From Streptomyces sp. Ag109_O5-1 (GTDB taxonomy: Bacteria > Actinomycetota > Actinomycetes > Streptomycetales > Streptomycetaceae), in assembly GCF_003814875.1 (NCBI RefSeq), contig NZ_RKQF01000001.1, forward strand, positions 11,284,001 through 11,348,000: 64,000 nt of DNA, given 5' to 3'. A program made the translations under genes and the position numbers. Below, piece by piece: positions 63,821-64,000 of this stretch. The stretch's first letter is position 1. Each line of letters opens with the position of its first letter. Under the pieces are notes generated by a model. The model had not been told where the DNA came from, ran no database searches, and worked only from the letters and a program-made list of their open reading frames with translations.

Positions 63821-64000
63821 ATGAACCGGGACGGAGTCCAGCCCATGGAAGACTTCCTTGCGGACCGGGCCGCCTCGGTGAAGGACCGGGACTTCGTTCC
63901 CGCTGCCGGTGGCTCCTCCCGTGATACCGCAGAGCGAATTCGGGCCCGCCTGGTCGACCTGGCCGATGAGCCCCGCCCTGTTGCCCTGGTGACGCATGGT
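63821..64000 (+). CDS. Partial frame, histidine-phosphatase-like (runs off the window)
   Basis: An open frame from ATG 63821 (after AGAGAGGAGG) to the window end, 60 codons. The last part, GGSSRDTAERIRARLVDLAD then EPRPVALVTHG, resembles the second half of the histidine phosphatase (phosphoglycerate mutase) fold, where the VTHGG strand holds the second catalytic His. If so, the first half with the RHG motif has been cut off, and the gene is 5'-truncated by the nearby IS3 scar. The rest is outside the window. Confidence 0.45.
   Translation, partial: MNRDGVQPMEDFLADRAASVKDRDFVPAAGGSSRDTAERIRARLVDLADEPRPVALVTHG

Overview
The window looks like a Streptomyces (or close relative) chromosome segment. 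It has very high G+C, codon positions dominated by G/C, many GTG starts, and gene families typical of that genus (SpoIIE-type phosphatase with an anti-sigma-like ATPase domain, TROVE-vWA protein, Trypco1/trypsin/MoxR cluster, M4 metalloprotease, several TetR, ArsR and HxlR regulators). The dense insertion-sequence scars and broken genes suggest an accessory chromosome arm, which is inference. No rRNA, tRNA or CRISPR array was seen.

Layout. 1-3.9 kb: the end of a GlxA-type AraC regulator, then an IS5-group transposase gene cut in two by an intact IS110-family element. The IS110 5' non-coding end can be read as a bridge RNA whose guide loops match both the present insertion site and the element's own ends. 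3.9-9.3 kb: an MmyB-type regulator divergent from an SDR gene, a second SDR, and an MFS exporter divergent from an ArsR regulator with a visible operator. 9.4-19.1 kb: transposon-rich (IS256, an ISKra4-type element with accessory gene and terminal repeats, IS3) with fusion and remnant genes. 19.2-31.9 kb: small soluble genes (GNAT, two VOC, D-2-hydroxyacid dehydrogenase, metallo-beta-lactamase fold, SMI1/KNR4-like, TetR, peptidase E, TROVE-vWA, SRPBCC). 31.9-37.7 kb: pseudogenes, then an NAD(P)-binding epimerase-like gene divergent from its probable TetR repressor, and an MFS transporter.

37.7-44.7 kb is the most coherent system. Four tightly packed genes encode a Trypco1 protein, a trypsin-VMAP protein, a MoxR-type AAA ATPase and a 1102-residue SAV_2336-like protein with vWA-like, pseudokinase-like and degenerate P-loop regions. 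It matches the vWA-MoxR-VMAP class of predicted NTP-dependent conflict (defence) systems.

45-54.6 kb holds more decay: an IS5 relic, a broken pair of unknown replication-like genes, and an operon of a trypsin-like protease with two large unknown proteins. The protease diverges from a 71-residue protein that resembles the protease's own N-terminal domain. 54.9-64 kb carries a secreted M4 metalloprotease, an integrase relic fused to a truncated SDR, an SDR/TetR divergent pair, a large GAF-GAF-SpoIIE-HATPase signalling protein, an IS3 relic and a partial histidine-phosphatase-like reading frame at the window end.
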